This document shows, one piece after another, positions 13,814 through 25,440 of a stretch of DNA of 64,000 bases. The translations under genes were made by a program, and so were the position numbers. The first letter of the stretch is position 1, and every line of letters begins with the position of its first letter. The notes below the pieces were generated by a model. That model was not told where the DNA came from and ran no database searches. It saw only the letters and a list, made by a program, of their open reading frames with translations. The DNA is from Diphasiastrum complanatum (lineage: Eukaryota; Streptophyta; Lycopodiopsida; Lycopodiales; Lycopodiaceae). The stretch covers positions 33,107,732 to 33,171,731 of the forward strand of contig CM055095.1 of NCBI GenBank assembly GCA_029204225.1, given 5' to 3'.

Positions 13814-14780
13814 TTATGAAGGAGTATTATCAAGAGGAAGAGGCACCCCTGGCAAAAGAGGAGCATACCCATGAGCCAATAAGAAAGGAGAAACTCTAGT
13901 GCTGGTACTAATAGACCTATTATAGCTATACTCTGCCAAACATAAATGTTGATCCCAATCCTTCCGTGAAGGAGAAACAAAATGCCGAAGATAATCCTCA
14001 AGGATCCGATTAAGAACTTCAGTGTGCCCATCAGCAGTAGAATGATAAGCAGTACCCATAAGGAGCTGTACATCTAAAATACGCATAAGCTCTGTCCAAA
14101 AGGTAGATGTAAACTTACCCATCAAAAATGATAGTACGTGGAAAACCATGCAGCCGAAAAATCTCTGATATAAAAAGGCGGGCACACTGCTCTACTGTAA
14201 TAATACTGCGGGCCGGTATAAAATGTGTTTGTTTCGAGAACCGATCTACCACCACCATACATGAGTCATTACCACGTAGGGTATGACAAAGGCCAAGGAT
14301 AAAGTCCATAGAAATGTCTGTCCACTGGCGATGAGGAATGGGCCAACTCTGGAGCAAACCAGCGGACTTAGCACGAGAATATTTATTACGGGCACAAAAG
14401 GTACAATCATGGATACGATGTGCTAGCTCAGACTTCATGGATGGCCAGTAGAAATGGTCCTTAAGACGTGCATAAGACTTCTGAAACCCAAAACGGCAAA
14501 CAATAGGAGAAGCATGAGCATCAGACAACAATTGAGAACGAATGGATAGAGAACTAGGAATACATAAAATATAAACGATCATCAACAACAGTATAAACCT
14601 GGAACTTTGGAGTTGAAGGAGTGGACGAGAATGATAAACATCACAAAAGTCAGGACGAGACAAATATGCAGTCAATAAATCATCAAATAAAAAAGGAACA
14701 GAAGCAACAAGACTATGTAACAAAGCAGGAAGACGAGATAAAGCATCAGCAATCGTGTTCGACTTTCCTGGACGATACAA
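13814..14780 (-). pseudogene. Gypsy E integrase
   Basis: Open pieces 14115-14780 and 13814-14185 overlap in different frames. The first carries the end of RNase H (IADALSRLP), the zinc-binding HHCC region (HFYWPSM..., then CTFCARNK) and the start of the catalytic core (WTDISMDFI). The second continues with the STADGHTEVLNR segment that holds the catalytic Glu, then the YNRS region. A frameshift near 14120-14180 separates them. The protein ends soon after GVPLPL, short of the usual C-terminal GPY/F and any chromodomain. Confidence 0.82.
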
Positions 14781-14789
14781 AATGTCAAA

Positions 14790-15531
14790 ATGGAAAGATT
14801 GTATAAATTGTAACTAACGATACTTACGATCACGTTGAGAAAAGAAATAACGAAGAGACTGATGATTAGTAATAATATCAAAAGGAACACGATACAAATA
14901 ATGGCGCCACTTCTTAAGAGCATGGATAACAACAAGTAGCTCTTTCTCATGAACAAATTAACGTTGCTCATAAGAGCGCAAACGACGAGACTCGTAAGCA
15001 ATGACACACTTAGACGACGAAGAAGAGCCCCTAGACTAACAAAACTAGCATCAGCCTCAACAATAAACCTCTAATCAAACCGTGGCAAACACATAACGGC
15101 AGGCAGAAACGATGGCATGACGTAGTTGGACACTCAGGAGTCCAAACAAATGTATGAGACTTTTTCAGCTAAGAATGAAGTGGGGCAGCCACAATGGCGA
15201 AATACTTAACATGACGATGAAGATGGGCAGCCAGACCTAAAAACATACGAACAGAATGAACGTCGGTTGGAATAGGCCAATATTCAGTAGCTTGAACTTT
15301 TCGAAGGTCAAGACAAATACGCCCATCACAAACAAGGAAACCCAAAAACTCAATCTCAGCAACGACAAAGGAACATTTTGACAATTTAGTGAACAAATGA
15401 TGCTTAACAAGTAACTCAAACACAGACGAGAGATGCGACACATGGTCAGACAAAGAAGTACTTAAAACAAGAATGTCATCAAAATGAACTAAAACATAAA
15501 CACCAATAAGAGGACGTAAAACATTATTCAT
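14790..15531 (-). pseudogene. Gypsy E RT (C-terminal part) and RNase H
   Basis: The open piece 15169-15531 starts at the catalytic motif (FDDIL, in place of the usual YLDDIL) and runs through the LSKCSF and EFLGF segments to LGLAAH. The fingers part of RT is absent because protease-like sequence lies immediately upstream. RNase H sequence (KELLVVIHALKKWRHYLY region) continues to about 14790 with stops. It cannot encode a working RT. Confidence 0.75.
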
Positions 15532-15539
15532 AGCATTTG

Positions 15540-16990
15540 CGGGTGGACCATATGGTGTGTGACATCACGTAATGGTGGCAGAGAAGTAGGTCCTGAAAAG
15601 ACAACATAATAGCTAGGTGTAGCACGAATCCTAGTGGAAATGTAACTGCTAATAAATGAATGTGTACTTCCTGCATCTACCAAAGCAATATACTCTCACC
15701 CCAAGATGTGGACATGCAACCGAATAGAGTGAGGACCAAACGCCCAGCCCAAGTAGTATAAGCAAGCTGCGCATGGCAAGCGGTAGGAGCAGAATCAGTA
15801 GGAAGCGGGTCAGTCGGCACATCAGCAGGAGGTGGGTCATGAGTATCAGGAATCTGGATGTAAATGTTAGAATCATCAGGAGTAATGGCCTCATGGTAAA
15901 AAACAGCTGTAGTAGGGCCAAGAGTCTGACGACAATCACGGGCCATGTGGTCCGGGCTCTTACAACGATAACAGAGACGCTTCTGCTGAACCTCAACGAA
16001 CTCTGCGGCTGAATAGCGTAGAACAAAGGCGGAGCGGGGTGCAGGAGGGCGAGCAAGAGTGGTAGTAGTAGAAGCCAGGGCAAGAGAAGTAGCCGAAATA
16101 GTCGGTGTCCCTAAGCGAGGGCGGGAAGAATAAGAAGAAGTGGATAACTCAGGGTACTTATGCTACAAGGTAGTGGCCAAGGAAATAGCATTAGAGAGAG
16201 TAGGAGGCCGAAAGGATGACACATCATATCATAAAGAATCTCCAAGACCAGCAATAAAGCGTGAAATAAGCTCAGTAGGGTGGAGATCACCAAAAAGGTA
16301 AGAAAGCTTAGTAAACTGGTCAATATAAGCAGTCAACTCACGAGTATGGGTAAGGCTGCGAAACAGATCACTTTGGCGAACTAGCCACTGGTGGTCAATC
16401 ATAGCCATACGAAGGTCATGATGAAAGGTAGGCCATATATGCGACCCCTCGCGAGCGGCTTAGAATAGTAAACATGCCACCAAGTCTGAGCTCGACCATC
16501 TAGATGTAATGCAACCAACTGGACCTTCTGGGTTTCAGTCTTGGGATACATAAGAAAATAGGTCTCGAATTTAGAGAACCAATTCTCCAAAATATTCCCA
16601 TCAGACGAACCAGAGTAAGTGGTAAGTTGGATGCGATCACGAAAATCACGAGCAAAATGTGGCTCATGACTTACAGGAAAAGTAGGGGAGGGAAAACTAG
16701 GTGGTACTGAGGGAAATCTAGGTGGTGGTGTAGGAGACCCATAAGGAGAGCCAAAAAGACTACCACCATATGAAGGCTGACCAAACGTGACTCAGTATAG
16801 GGAATAAAGGGGCTTTGCCAGAACCATGAAGGGTCTCTGGTAGTGTGGTATCCCCTCGAGGCAAGATAGTCTCAAGGCTAGAAAGGACACGATCGATACG
16901 ACTCTCAAGGCGATCCATGCTACCATCAATGTGGCATGTGCGTAAAACGATCGTCTAAAGAGCTTTTCGTCCGCTGAAGAAATAGCCATA
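15540..16990 (-). pseudogene. Gypsy E gag and protease remnants
   Basis: A protease-like segment near 15590-15700 contains ALVDAGSTHSFIS, where retropepsins have D-S/T-G. A zinc-knuckle-like part lies near 15930-15970. Gag pieces include 16399-16590, with WFSKFETYF and DGRAQTWW typical of gypsy gag. Frames shift repeatedly. About 1 kb of RT normally found between protease and the catalytic motif is missing. Confidence 0.65.
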
Positions 16991-17044
16991 GGTGATAAGG
17001 AAAAGACAAAACCTGAGGGAGAGGACGTTCGTCGTCACCCCAAC

Positions 17045-17480
17045 TGTTAGGGACCCAACTCCTTTGGGTCCCAAACCCAAACTTGAGACTGGACGATGAC
17101 TGGGCCTGTAGTACTTGACAGGTGACTCGTGAACCTGCATGGTTGCCACGTGTCATGATCTAGGTGTGCACATGACTTGGAGTCTCTCTCCTTGGAGGTA
17201 TACAAGGGGAGGAGAACTCATTTGCCATCCATTCTGTCTATCTAGGAGGAGGTGGATGGAGAGTGTGTGCACGGCCAGGATGTTTGCTAGCATGAGGCAG
17301 GAGATGGCTGAGAGCCTAGGCGGTGGTATGGGATGCCATCTAGGAGGGAGGTCGGATCCAGCTTGATACGGTCACAGGCCAGGGCCCCGATTAGGTCCTA
17401 CGGCGGGGTGGAACGTGAACCGTTCGGTCTCTTGTGGTTAACCGGCACCTGGAGGTTTGCAGTAAGTAGGGATTATAACA
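17045..17480 (+). repeat. 5' LTR of gypsy F
   Basis: A 436-bp segment beginning TGTTAGGGAC and ending TTATAACA, followed after two bases by an initiator-Met primer site. No second copy was recognised in the window, so the 3' LTR is lost or too diverged to see. Confidence 0.7.
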
Positions 17481-17482
17481 TA

Positions 17483-17495
17483 TGGTATCAGAGCC
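17483..17495 (+). other. Primer-binding site of gypsy F
   Basis: TGGTATCAGAGCC, complementary to initiator tRNA-Met, two bases inside the LTR. Confidence 0.85.
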
Positions 17496-17798
17496 ACTGT
17501 AAGCCGAAAGCAGGTGTGTTGATCCTTAGTAGTTTTCCTATAACTTACGTTGCTTCTGATGGATTTCAAAACGGAATTGAAATGCATTTTTCAGGGTTTT
17601 TTCCTTCCGCTGTTTTTTACCCAAAATTGAAGAAAAAAGTTAAGAAAAAAACAGTATGGGGCCCATGGAAGCCCTGCCACGTGGCAATGTACAGGGTAGG
17701 ACAGGTGGCATTCCTTCCTATGGCATTTCCGCTCAGATTCAAAAGAAAACTCACCAGAAGGTGAAATTTTTAGGAAACTTAGGCAAGAATTTAACGAT

Positions 17799-18503
17799 GT
17801 GTTTCCTGAGCAGCTTCCTGAGGGTCTTCCCCCCTCTGGGGGTGTTGACCATGGTATTAAACTGATTCCTGGTAGTTCACCTATATCACTGTATCCATAT
17901 AGGATGAGTACTATTGAAGAGGATGAAGTTTATAGACAACTGCAAAATTATTTTAAGATGGGCCATGTTAGGCCTAGTAAATCTCCCTGGGGGGCACTTG
18001 TGCTCCTTGTTGATAAAAAAGACGGAGGTACTCGTCTTTGTGTGGATTTTAAAAAATTGAATAAATTAACGATTAAAAACCGTTATCCTTTGCCGCGAAT
18101 GGATGAACTGGTTGATCGATTGCATGGTGCAAAGTACTTCACCAAAATTGATTTGAGATCAGGGTATCATCAGATTCGCATAAAAACTCAAGATGTTGAA
18201 AAAACCGGGTTTAGAACTAGGTACGGCCATTATGAATTTCTGGGTTTACCATTTGGCTTGACAAATGCTCCAGCGACTTTCCAGCAGATGATGAACGATC
18301 TTCTTCGTCCATATCTGGGAAAGTTCGTAATAGTCTACTTAGATGATATTCTCATCTATAGTAAGACCTTGGAGGAGCATCTCCGGACTGTCTTAAAGTT
18401 ACTAATAAAGTCCGATAAGTACGTGAATGGCATATCCCTAAAACCATCCGGGAGGTTAAGTCCTTTCTGGGCTTTACGGGGTTTTTTCATAGATTCATCT
18501 TGA
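17799..18503 (+). pseudogene. Gypsy F reverse transcriptase
   Basis: RT motifs appear in order: [36 protein letters not shown] and catalytic YLDDIL near residue 184. Soon after [11 protein letters not shown] the normal thumb segment (KCEF, EFLGH) is missing. The frame then reads out of phase through the SFLGF region before ending at 18503. RNase H resumes in another frame at 18500. The open frame starts before 17799 with no clear ATG because protease and gag are deleted. Confidence 0.85.
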
Positions 18504-19735
18504 ACTATGTAGTAATTGCATTGGCCTTGACGAATGTCCTCAGGGGGGCTAAGAGAGTTCGCCGACACAGTAAGTTCAATCCTCCAGTTACTTGGACTGA
18601 AGAGTTGAATCAGAGTTTTGAGAACCTCAAATACTGTGTAACTACAGCGCCTATTCTACACATAGTGGATCCTAACAAGCCGTATGTACCTGAAACGGAT
18701 GCCAGTGACTATGCTATAGGCGCAGTCCTATATCAGGATGGTAGACCGGTAGCTTTTGAAAGCAAGAAGTTGGACCCTGCTCAAAGGCAATATTCCACCT
18801 ATGACAAGGAACTTTTTGCTGTTATTCATGCCCTGAAAGTTTGGAGACATTATTTGTATGGCTCCCAGTTTACTATAGTTATTGACCATCGAGCGTTAAA
18901 GTATATTAACGATGCGGTCGACCTTAGGGGTCATAAGGCCAGATGGTCAGAGATGCTCCAAGAATTTCATTATGACATTGGGTACCGGAAGGGTACTTCT
19001 AATAGTGTCGCGGATGCCTTAAGCCGGATTGGAGAGGTTAATCAGTTAAGCTTTTTTGAGATCCAATCTGAGTTGTATCTGTCCTTAAGAGATTTGTGTA
19101 AGACCGATAGGTACTTCGGTCGTATTTGGCTAGACGTCTTGGCAGGTTCTTCTAGATCTAGTGATGAGCTTGGAATGCAGGATTCCAAGATTTCTCCTCA
19201 GGACAAGATACAGAGAGACTATTCCATTAGGAATGGGTTACTTTTCCGGAATGGAAAAGTTTGTGTGCCAAAAAATGATGATATAAGGGCCCAAATCCTA
19301 CATGAATGTCATGACAGCTTGTGTGTAGGGCACCCTGGCCCTCGAAGAACGCTTGACTTAGTAAAAAGGAACTTTTACTGGCCAAACTTAAAAAGTCAAG
19401 TGGAGGCATATGTTCGCAAGTGTGCACAATGCCAAGTTAACAAAGCTGAAAGACTTAAGGCAGCTGGTTTGTTAATGCCCTTGGAAATTCCCGAAAGAAA
19501 GTGGGAAAGTATTTCCATGGACTTTGTGGTTGGGCTACCTCGGACGGGGAAGCAAAATGATGCCATTTGGGTAATAGTTGATAGGTTAACCAAAATGGCG
19601 CAGTTCATACCAACTAGGCAAACTGTCAAAGCTTCTGAACTTGCACAACTTTTTGTAGAAAGGTTGTTCAGGTTGTTTGGTTTGCCGAATGACATTGTTA
19701 GTGATCGAGATCCAAAGTTCACTGGCAAATTCTAG
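18500..19735 (+). pseudogene. Gypsy F RNase H and integrase (N-terminal part)
   Basis: A 411-codon frame. RNase H carries ETDASDYAIGAVL, KELFAVIHALKVWRHYL and VADALSRI. The integrase HHCC domain follows (HPGPRRT, then CAQCQVNKAE), then the core with catalytic D in SMDFVVGLP and D in VSDRDPKFTG. The frame ends at TAG 19733-19735, where related integrases have Trp (FW). Confidence 0.87.
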
Positions 19736-20461
19736 CAAGCGGTCTTTGAGAAATTAGAGACCACCCTAAGTTTGGAGTCATCAGATCATCCTGAAACGGA
19801 TGGTCAGACAGAGAGGACAAACGAGTCTATGGAAGATATGCTTCGGGCATATGTTTCCAGAAGACAGTCGGATTGGGAAAGGTACCTTCCAATGATTGAG
19901 TTTGCGTATAACAGCGCAAAGCACTCAGCAACGGGTTTTAGTCCATTTTCTCTGATGTATGGTTTCCAGCCTAGGGCTCCCATTTCAGTGGGCCTCAAAG
20001 GCCTCAAGGTTAAGGCAGCAGTAGATTTCCTGCATGATATGCAAGAAATGTTGCTTGTTGCTCGCGAAAACGTAAAAACGGCTTAGGATAGAGCCCAGTT
20101 TTACGCTAATCAAAAGTGACAACCTAGGGTCTATGAGGAAGGGGCTTGGGTATATCTTAGAATCCCAAAAGACTCTAAGGTATTAAAGACTGGGAAATGT
20201 CCTAAGTTATCACCTCGTTACGCAGGGCCATTCCATATAGTAAAGAAACTCCATCGGAATGCGTATCAGCTAGAACTTCCTCAAGGTGTTAAGGTACATC
20301 TAGTTTTTCACATTAGTCGTTTAAAGGAACGACTTGGTGGAAAGATTAGGCCCCATAATGTAGAGCCAATCACGACCAAGAATGAGGTTTATTTGATCCA
20401 ACTTCATGATTTGGAAGTTGACAGTGGTTCTATCACTGAAGGTTTGCTTTCTCAGCCTTGA
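19736..20461 (+). pseudogene. Gypsy F integrase C-terminal part
   Basis: This continues in the same sense after the TAG. It includes DHPETDGQTERTN with the catalytic Glu and the FAYNSAKHSATG segment, open to a TAG at 20084-20086. Beyond it a second stop precedes the YAGPFHIV and VFHISRL region, typical of the GPY/F module. No chromodomain was recognised before the stop at 20461. Confidence 0.8.
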
Positions 20462-21577
20462 CTTGTTTCGGGTTTCGACATGTTTCCGCTTAAAGAACTT
20501 CTTTTTTGGAAGTGAAAGTTTAGGCTCACTTTGAAAGGGTTTCATTTGCTTAACAGCTTTTCTTTGCCCTACCGAATCGTCATAAATTTGGGCGAACTTA
20601 ATGCCTCGCTTGAGAGTTTGTGGAGAGTTACACTGTAACTTACACCTTATAATTTTCCCTCAAACCTCTAACAAATTTTTTGACCTTGTGATAGTCATCT
20701 AAAGCAAGCTACTAAGTGACTAGTTACTGTCAGTCCCAGTCTAGCACAAAATAGATGTTCTAGGATCATGAAATCCACTTTACTTCTTGATGCAATAGAA
20801 ATATGCTATAACTTTCTTAGAGAATTCAGCAAGCCAGAGGACACTACTTTACCACCTCTTCCTTGCTTTTCTTGGCTGAAATTGCTTCCTACTCTTCCTT
20901 CTCTGATAGCGGTTTCCCACTTGCAATTGGGCGCTGAAGTTTCTGGTAACCAGTGCTGCTTTCCTTGTGCTACACTGGATGCCTGCTTGATGCTTTAATT
21001 TCACTGTACTGGTTGCTAGAACAGCAACGACTCTTCACTCAAAAAGAACTCACATTGGGCACCAGAACTGTTGTTTATGTCTGCAACAAGTACAAGGGAT
21101 TTTCCAGCAGATATGCACTGAAAATATCTCACAAAAGTGTGCCCAAAATCTGCTGAAAAAATGTGTTGGAGGTGTTGGAAAAATTTGCTGACATTCTGCA
21201 AAAACGGGTGCCGGAAACAGCAGAGAAGTTGCTGATAGTCAAGCCGAAAAATGTGCTGGAGGTGCTTGAAAAGTGCGCTGATATTTTGCAACTATGTGCG
21301 CTCCACAACTTCTTGGCAAAGCGGCTTTCTCACAGCACTTCTCGTCTTTACAATACCAGTACCAGCAGTGCCTCTCTCTCTTGTAAATGGCCGTTGAATT
21401 CACTAGAACTAAGAAGATGCACCCTGCAATCCTCTTTCCAGCAACGACTAGTATGCACCTTAATAAGCAGCCTCTGAACCAAATTTCTACCTTGAACTAA
21501 AGTGCTTGAAGAAACTATGGAAGCTCGTGGAGGAGAGATTCTCTATCCTAGTGAATTACCTATGCTCTGATATGACT
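20462..21577. other. Unassigned intron segment with a direct repeat
   Basis: No known gene. A phrase of about 42 bp (AAAATGTG..TGGAGGTG...GCTGA.ATT.TGCAA) occurs near 21158-21200 and again near 21248-21290. On the minus strand TATCAGAGC near 21562-21572 resembles a decayed tRNA-Met primer site adjoining the LTR at 21578. Confidence 0.45.
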
Positions 21578-22160
21578 GTAACGATCTCTGAAGCAAGAAG
21601 GAAGAATAAAAAAGTATCCACCCAGCCTAGATGTGCCGTTGTCGCTCATGGTGGATTAGAGCTCCCTAAGCTCAGATATATCATTGAAAGTCAGTTTCAG
21701 CCCCAGTTTTGAGGCTACAAGCCCTGGTGTCTCATCTTTGCCCCTTGATCCCCTTGCTCTGTTGCAACACTTTCTATTAGGAAGAATGGACAGAGGACCA
21801 ACACGATTGAAGAGTGACTTTGGATCTCCACCCACTATCCTGTACCTAGCTCTACATCCACAGGCCACCATATAGGACCAGCGGCCAACCTCCAGGAGGC
21901 CATGCACTCCTCACATGCACAGTTGCCCTTCATGCATACTAAGCATGTGGCACACAGGTCCTACCTAACTTTAGGGACCCACCCTTAGCACTAAGGGTGC
22001 CCTCCACTTAGTGCCACTCCCTATGAATATAGACCAAGTCCACTAGATCCTAGTCCCCAAGAGTTATTATCCCGAACTACGGGGTTGAGTGTCACCCCGC
22101 CGGGACCCCCTAGGGTCTAACGAGTCACAAGTATCCTTGTGTTTGCCAATGGCCATAACA
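21578..22160 (-). repeat. Putative 3' LTR of gypsy G
   Basis: On the minus strand the segment starts TGTTATGGCC at 22160, directly after the purine tract TTTTAGGGGAAGGAGA (22161-22176), and ends CGTTACA at 21578. The boundaries rest on that tract and the TG/CA ends. No second copy was found near the 5' side of G. Confidence 0.55.
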
Positions 22161-22172
22161 TCTCCTTCCCCT

Positions 22173-23582
22173 AAAAGGAGCTTTCGTCCTCGAAAGCGAT
22201 ATCTTCAAAGACGAAATCAGGATACCTCTTGCGAAACTTGCTTACAGACTCCCAGGTTGCCTCTTCTTGGGACCCATCCTTCCACTTAGACTAAAACTTC
22301 TCGAAAGACCGCATGACGAGTCTTGCGATTTCGGATATTCAGAATTTCCTCTGGTTCATGTGGCAAGGAATTAGGTTCCTCAAAGGCTATTAGGGTTTGT
22401 TCTGGGACAATGTTGTCTCCTTCTCGCAACACCCGCTTCAGTCGACTGACATGAAAGACCGGATGTACCTTTGCGGATTCTGGCAAAGCCAACTGGTAAG
22501 CAGAACTTCCAGTTCTCTTGAGTATTGTGAAGGGACCACAATATCTCGGGGACAACTTAGGACACTTGCCTGTGCTTAGAGTGGTAGAGTCTTTAGGAAC
22601 TTTCAGAAACACCCGATCGCCTTCTTGAAAGGTCACATCCCTACGGGTTTTATCCGCATAATGCTTAGCTCGCGCTTGCGCTTGCTTCACATTAGCTTTA
22701 GCTATCTTGATCATAGTTTCCATATCCTCAAGAAACTCTCTAACACTCTGTACTTTTTCTTTCCTAAGCCCTACGGCCAGGGGGGCTCTAGGCTGAAATC
22801 CATACATTACCATGAATGGCTTGTACCCTGTAGTGGTGTGTTTAGTGCTATTATAAGCAAATTCTAGAAGCGGAAGATACTCTTCCCAATTGGTTTGCTT
22901 TTTATCAACATATGCTCGTAGCATATCTTCTAGAACCTGATTGACCCTTTCCGTTTGACCATCCGTTTCGGGATGATTAGTGGAGCTCATAGACAACTTA
23001 GTCTCTAACTCGATAAACAACGCCCTCCAAAAGTTACCTGTAAACTTTGGATCTCGATCACTGACTATATTGGCGGGAAGGCCATATAGCTTATAAATGT
23101 TTTCTATAAAAAGCCTTGGCGACTTCTGGAGCTGTAACAGTTTTCTTGGTCGGTACAAACCGCACCATCTTGGTCAATCGGTCTACAACTACCCAAAATG
23201 AGTCATGGCCTTTACTCGTTCTTGGTAACCCCACTATAAAATCCATGCTGATACTCTCCCATCTACCACCAGGTATCTCTAGTGGTTGGAGGAGCCCGCC
23301 TACCTTGAGACGTTCAGCCTTTATGGCTTGGCATGTGGTGCACCTTAGCACGTACTCCTGTACGTCTTTCTGCATACTAGGCCAATAAAACTTATTCTTT
23401 GCAAGAGCATAGGTCCTCTTTATTCCGGGATGCCCTGCACTAGGACTGTCGTGACTTTCCTCAAGAATATGGCCCCTAAAGTCACCGTCCTTGGGTACAC
23501 ATACTCTTCCTTTATAAAGGAGGTACTCGTCCTCAATGGAGAAATTCTTCCATCGAGCATCCGCAACACCTGCTGATGGCAC
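22173..23582 (-). pseudogene. Gypsy G integrase with chromodomain-like end
   Basis: Piece 23091-23582 carries the HHCC domain (HPGIKRT, CTTCQAIKAE) and the first catalytic D (SMDFIVGLP). Piece 22286-23158 carries D (VSDRDPKFTG), E (NHPETDGQTER), the GPF motif and the VHPVFHVSRLKR segment. The C-terminus enters a chromodomain-like segment (EEILNIRNRK...REVLV). One extra base breaks the frame near 22290, and matching sequence continues to about 22175 (EEATWE). All three catalytic residues survive. Chromodomains direct integration to particular chromatin marks in this lineage. Confidence 0.85.
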
Positions 23583-23725
23583 ATCCTTTTTGGATGTTTC
23601 CGCAACATCTTCAGGCGGCGCGTCCCGTCCCGAGGCAACTGCAACATCTTCCGATGGCCCTGCAACATTCTCTGATGGCCCTGGTGTGGCTGTGGAATTC
23701 CTTTGCTCAATAGCCTACCACACAA
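23583..23725 (-). other. In-frame repeat linker before gypsy G integrase
   Basis: Between RNase H and integrase the minus strand reads an open, low-complexity peptide with repeated PSE(D/N)VA-like units, in frame with the integrase piece. At least three or four degenerate units of 7-12 residues are visible. Such a linker is not standard for this position. Confidence 0.5.
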
Positions 23726-24311
23726 GTGCGTAGTAAGAATCACTAACACACTTTCCCCTGAGTGATTCCAGGAATTCACTCCTGAATTCCGTAAAACTTA
23801 GCGCGCTTACCATGGCCATTCGACTCAGATCATCTGCTACCACATTGTAGCGCCCTTTCTGGAGCAGTTCGGCCCAACGAGCTTTTCTTCCTTTCAAGTC
23901 ACTTTGGGAGGAAAGCCACTTAATACTTTCTTGATCAAACACGATCTTAAACTTAGCTCAATAGAGGTAGTGCCTCCATTTCTTAAGAGCATAGACTATT
24001 GCAAACAACTCCTTCTCATAAGTGGAATAATTCAACTGGTGTTTATCCAGTTTCTTACTCTCAAATGCGACTGGACGGTCGTGTTGAGTAAGAACAGCAC
24101 CGATTGCCTGATCACTCTCTACTATGAATGCTTCATTTGGATCCACTAAACTTAAGACAGGAGCAGTTGCAATTGCAGCCTTTAGATTTTCAAAGCTCGC
24201 TTGTTGTTTAGGCCCCCAACTAAAGTATTTGCCCTTACTCTTGAGTAGGTCTATCAAAAGAGCAGTCAAGAGGGCATACTGATGGATAAACCTCCTGTAA
24301 AAACCCGCCAA
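23715..24311 (-). pseudogene. Gypsy G RNase H
   Basis: Pieces 23958-24311 (FYRRFI, APVLSLVDP, KELFAIVYALKKWRHYLY) and 23715-23942 (VFDQESIKWL, GRKARWAELLQ, VADDLSRM) belong together with a stop between them. The first catalytic region reads VESDQAIGAVL, several residues shorter than the TDASDYAIGAVL of element F, so an active-site segment has been deleted. Confidence 0.8.
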
Positions 24312-24981
24312 TCCGAGGAAGATTTAAAGACCAGGATATCATCAAGGTAGATTAATACGAACTTGCCCAAGAGATGTCTGAACACGTTGTTCATCAACCT
24401 CATAAATGTTGCTGGGGCATTGGTTAATCCAAAGGGAAGAACCAAAAACTCATAATGACCATTCCGTGAACGAAAAGCCGTTAACGGAATGTCATCTTCT
24501 TTAATACGTACCTGATGATATCCAGACCTAAGATCGATCTTAGTAAAATACTTTGCCCCTTTGAGTTGATCAAAGATCTCATCAATTCTGGGCAAAGGAT
24601 ACTTATCTTTAACAGTGAGTTTATTTAAAGCCCTACAGTCTATGCACATACGCATAGACCCATCTTTTTTCTTAACCAAGAAAATGGGCACGGCCCATGG
24701 TGATTTACTGGGGCGTATAAACCCTTTAGCTAAATATTCTTGCAGCTGCCGCTCTACCTCTAGGTGTTCCACATGGCTTAACCTATAAAAGGCTTACTAA
24801 TAGGTTTAGTCCCGGGTATTAATTCTATGGGATGATCTACCTCTCTTCTCGGGGGTAACCCGGATGGTAAATCGCTAGGAAAGACGTCTTTAAAATCATT
24901 TAAAATAGTTTGCAAATTCGCATCTCTCTCACTTCTCTCAACAGAAGAAACACAACTGTATATTTGTTTGCCCAAGTCCAA
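24266..24981 (-). pseudogene. Gypsy G reverse transcriptase
   Basis: Piece 24778-24981 holds the entry segment (FKDVFPSDLPSGLPPRR). Piece 24266-24772 carries [36 protein letters not shown] and catalytic YLDDIL. Directly after YLDDILVF the frame is lost and the thumb region is missing, jumping to the FYRRFI segment of the connection domain. Confidence 0.85.
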
Positions 24982-25440
24982 CTTCTGGAAAATCTGCCAC
25001 CATTTGGATTTGTAGCTTCTTCAACTCCAGAAGGTCAATCCTGGCCAGAAAATCAGAAATCTGACTTGAAACGTGAATATTTTGAAAAGTATAACAGATT
25101 TCAGGGTGAAATCTGTTGCATCCTCCAGCGAGTAGTATCCTCAAAATCTGATCGAAATCTGATCACGTTTGGATTGCCTACTGTCAACTTCCAAGAAACA
25201 GGTCCTGGCGCCCTCCAGAAATCCGATTTTGTTGAAATCCGATTTTCTCTTGTGATGGATACTCCTTTTTGCACAGATGCTGCTGCAGACTTGAGCGCCC
25301 CCACAGAACTCACACCTATCAAAAATCAGATCACCAACTGCTCTCTTGATGGCGCTAGGGAGAAAGAAGGACAGCAAGAAAGCGCTGGAGAAGGAAGAGC
25401 GCTGAGGCAGAAAGTAGCGCTGGAGGAGGAGAGGAAAATG
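24982..25440. other. Unexplained segment between gypsy G gag and RT
   Basis: This stands where the end of gag and the protease should be but shows no such motif. The plus strand is open from 24910 to 25446, yet the peptide has no recognisable domain. Phrases such as AAATCTGAT and AAATCCGATTTT recur. Confidence 0.4.

Larger units (their letters stand above)
13814..17044 (-). mobile_element. Ty3/gypsy remnant E
   Basis: Minus-strand gypsy coding modules in the order gag, protease, RT, RNase H, integrase (right to left) identify the superfamily. All are heavily interrupted. No LTR, primer site or target duplication was recognised at either end. The right edge abuts the LTR of element F at 17045, so F may have landed in E or beside it. 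Confidence 0.8.
17496..20461 (+). mobile_element. Ty3/gypsy remnant F, gag-less
   Basis: From the primer site to the RT domain there are only about 300 bp, so gag and protease are deleted. RT, RNase H and integrase follow in gypsy order on the plus strand. The terminal coding part ends at TGA 20459-20461. It could only have moved with proteins from another element, and several stops interrupt pol. Confidence 0.82.

Noticed and set aside
17045-17480. Assigning this LTR to gypsy E (minus) rather than F (plus)
   Set aside because: A clear tRNA-Met primer site follows its right end, and nothing like one adjoins its left end on the minus strand.
17799-20461. Pararetrovirus (caulimovirid) origin for the YLDD reverse transcriptase
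   Set aside because: RT and RNase H are followed by a typical gypsy integrase and preceded by an LTR and primer site; no movement protein was seen.
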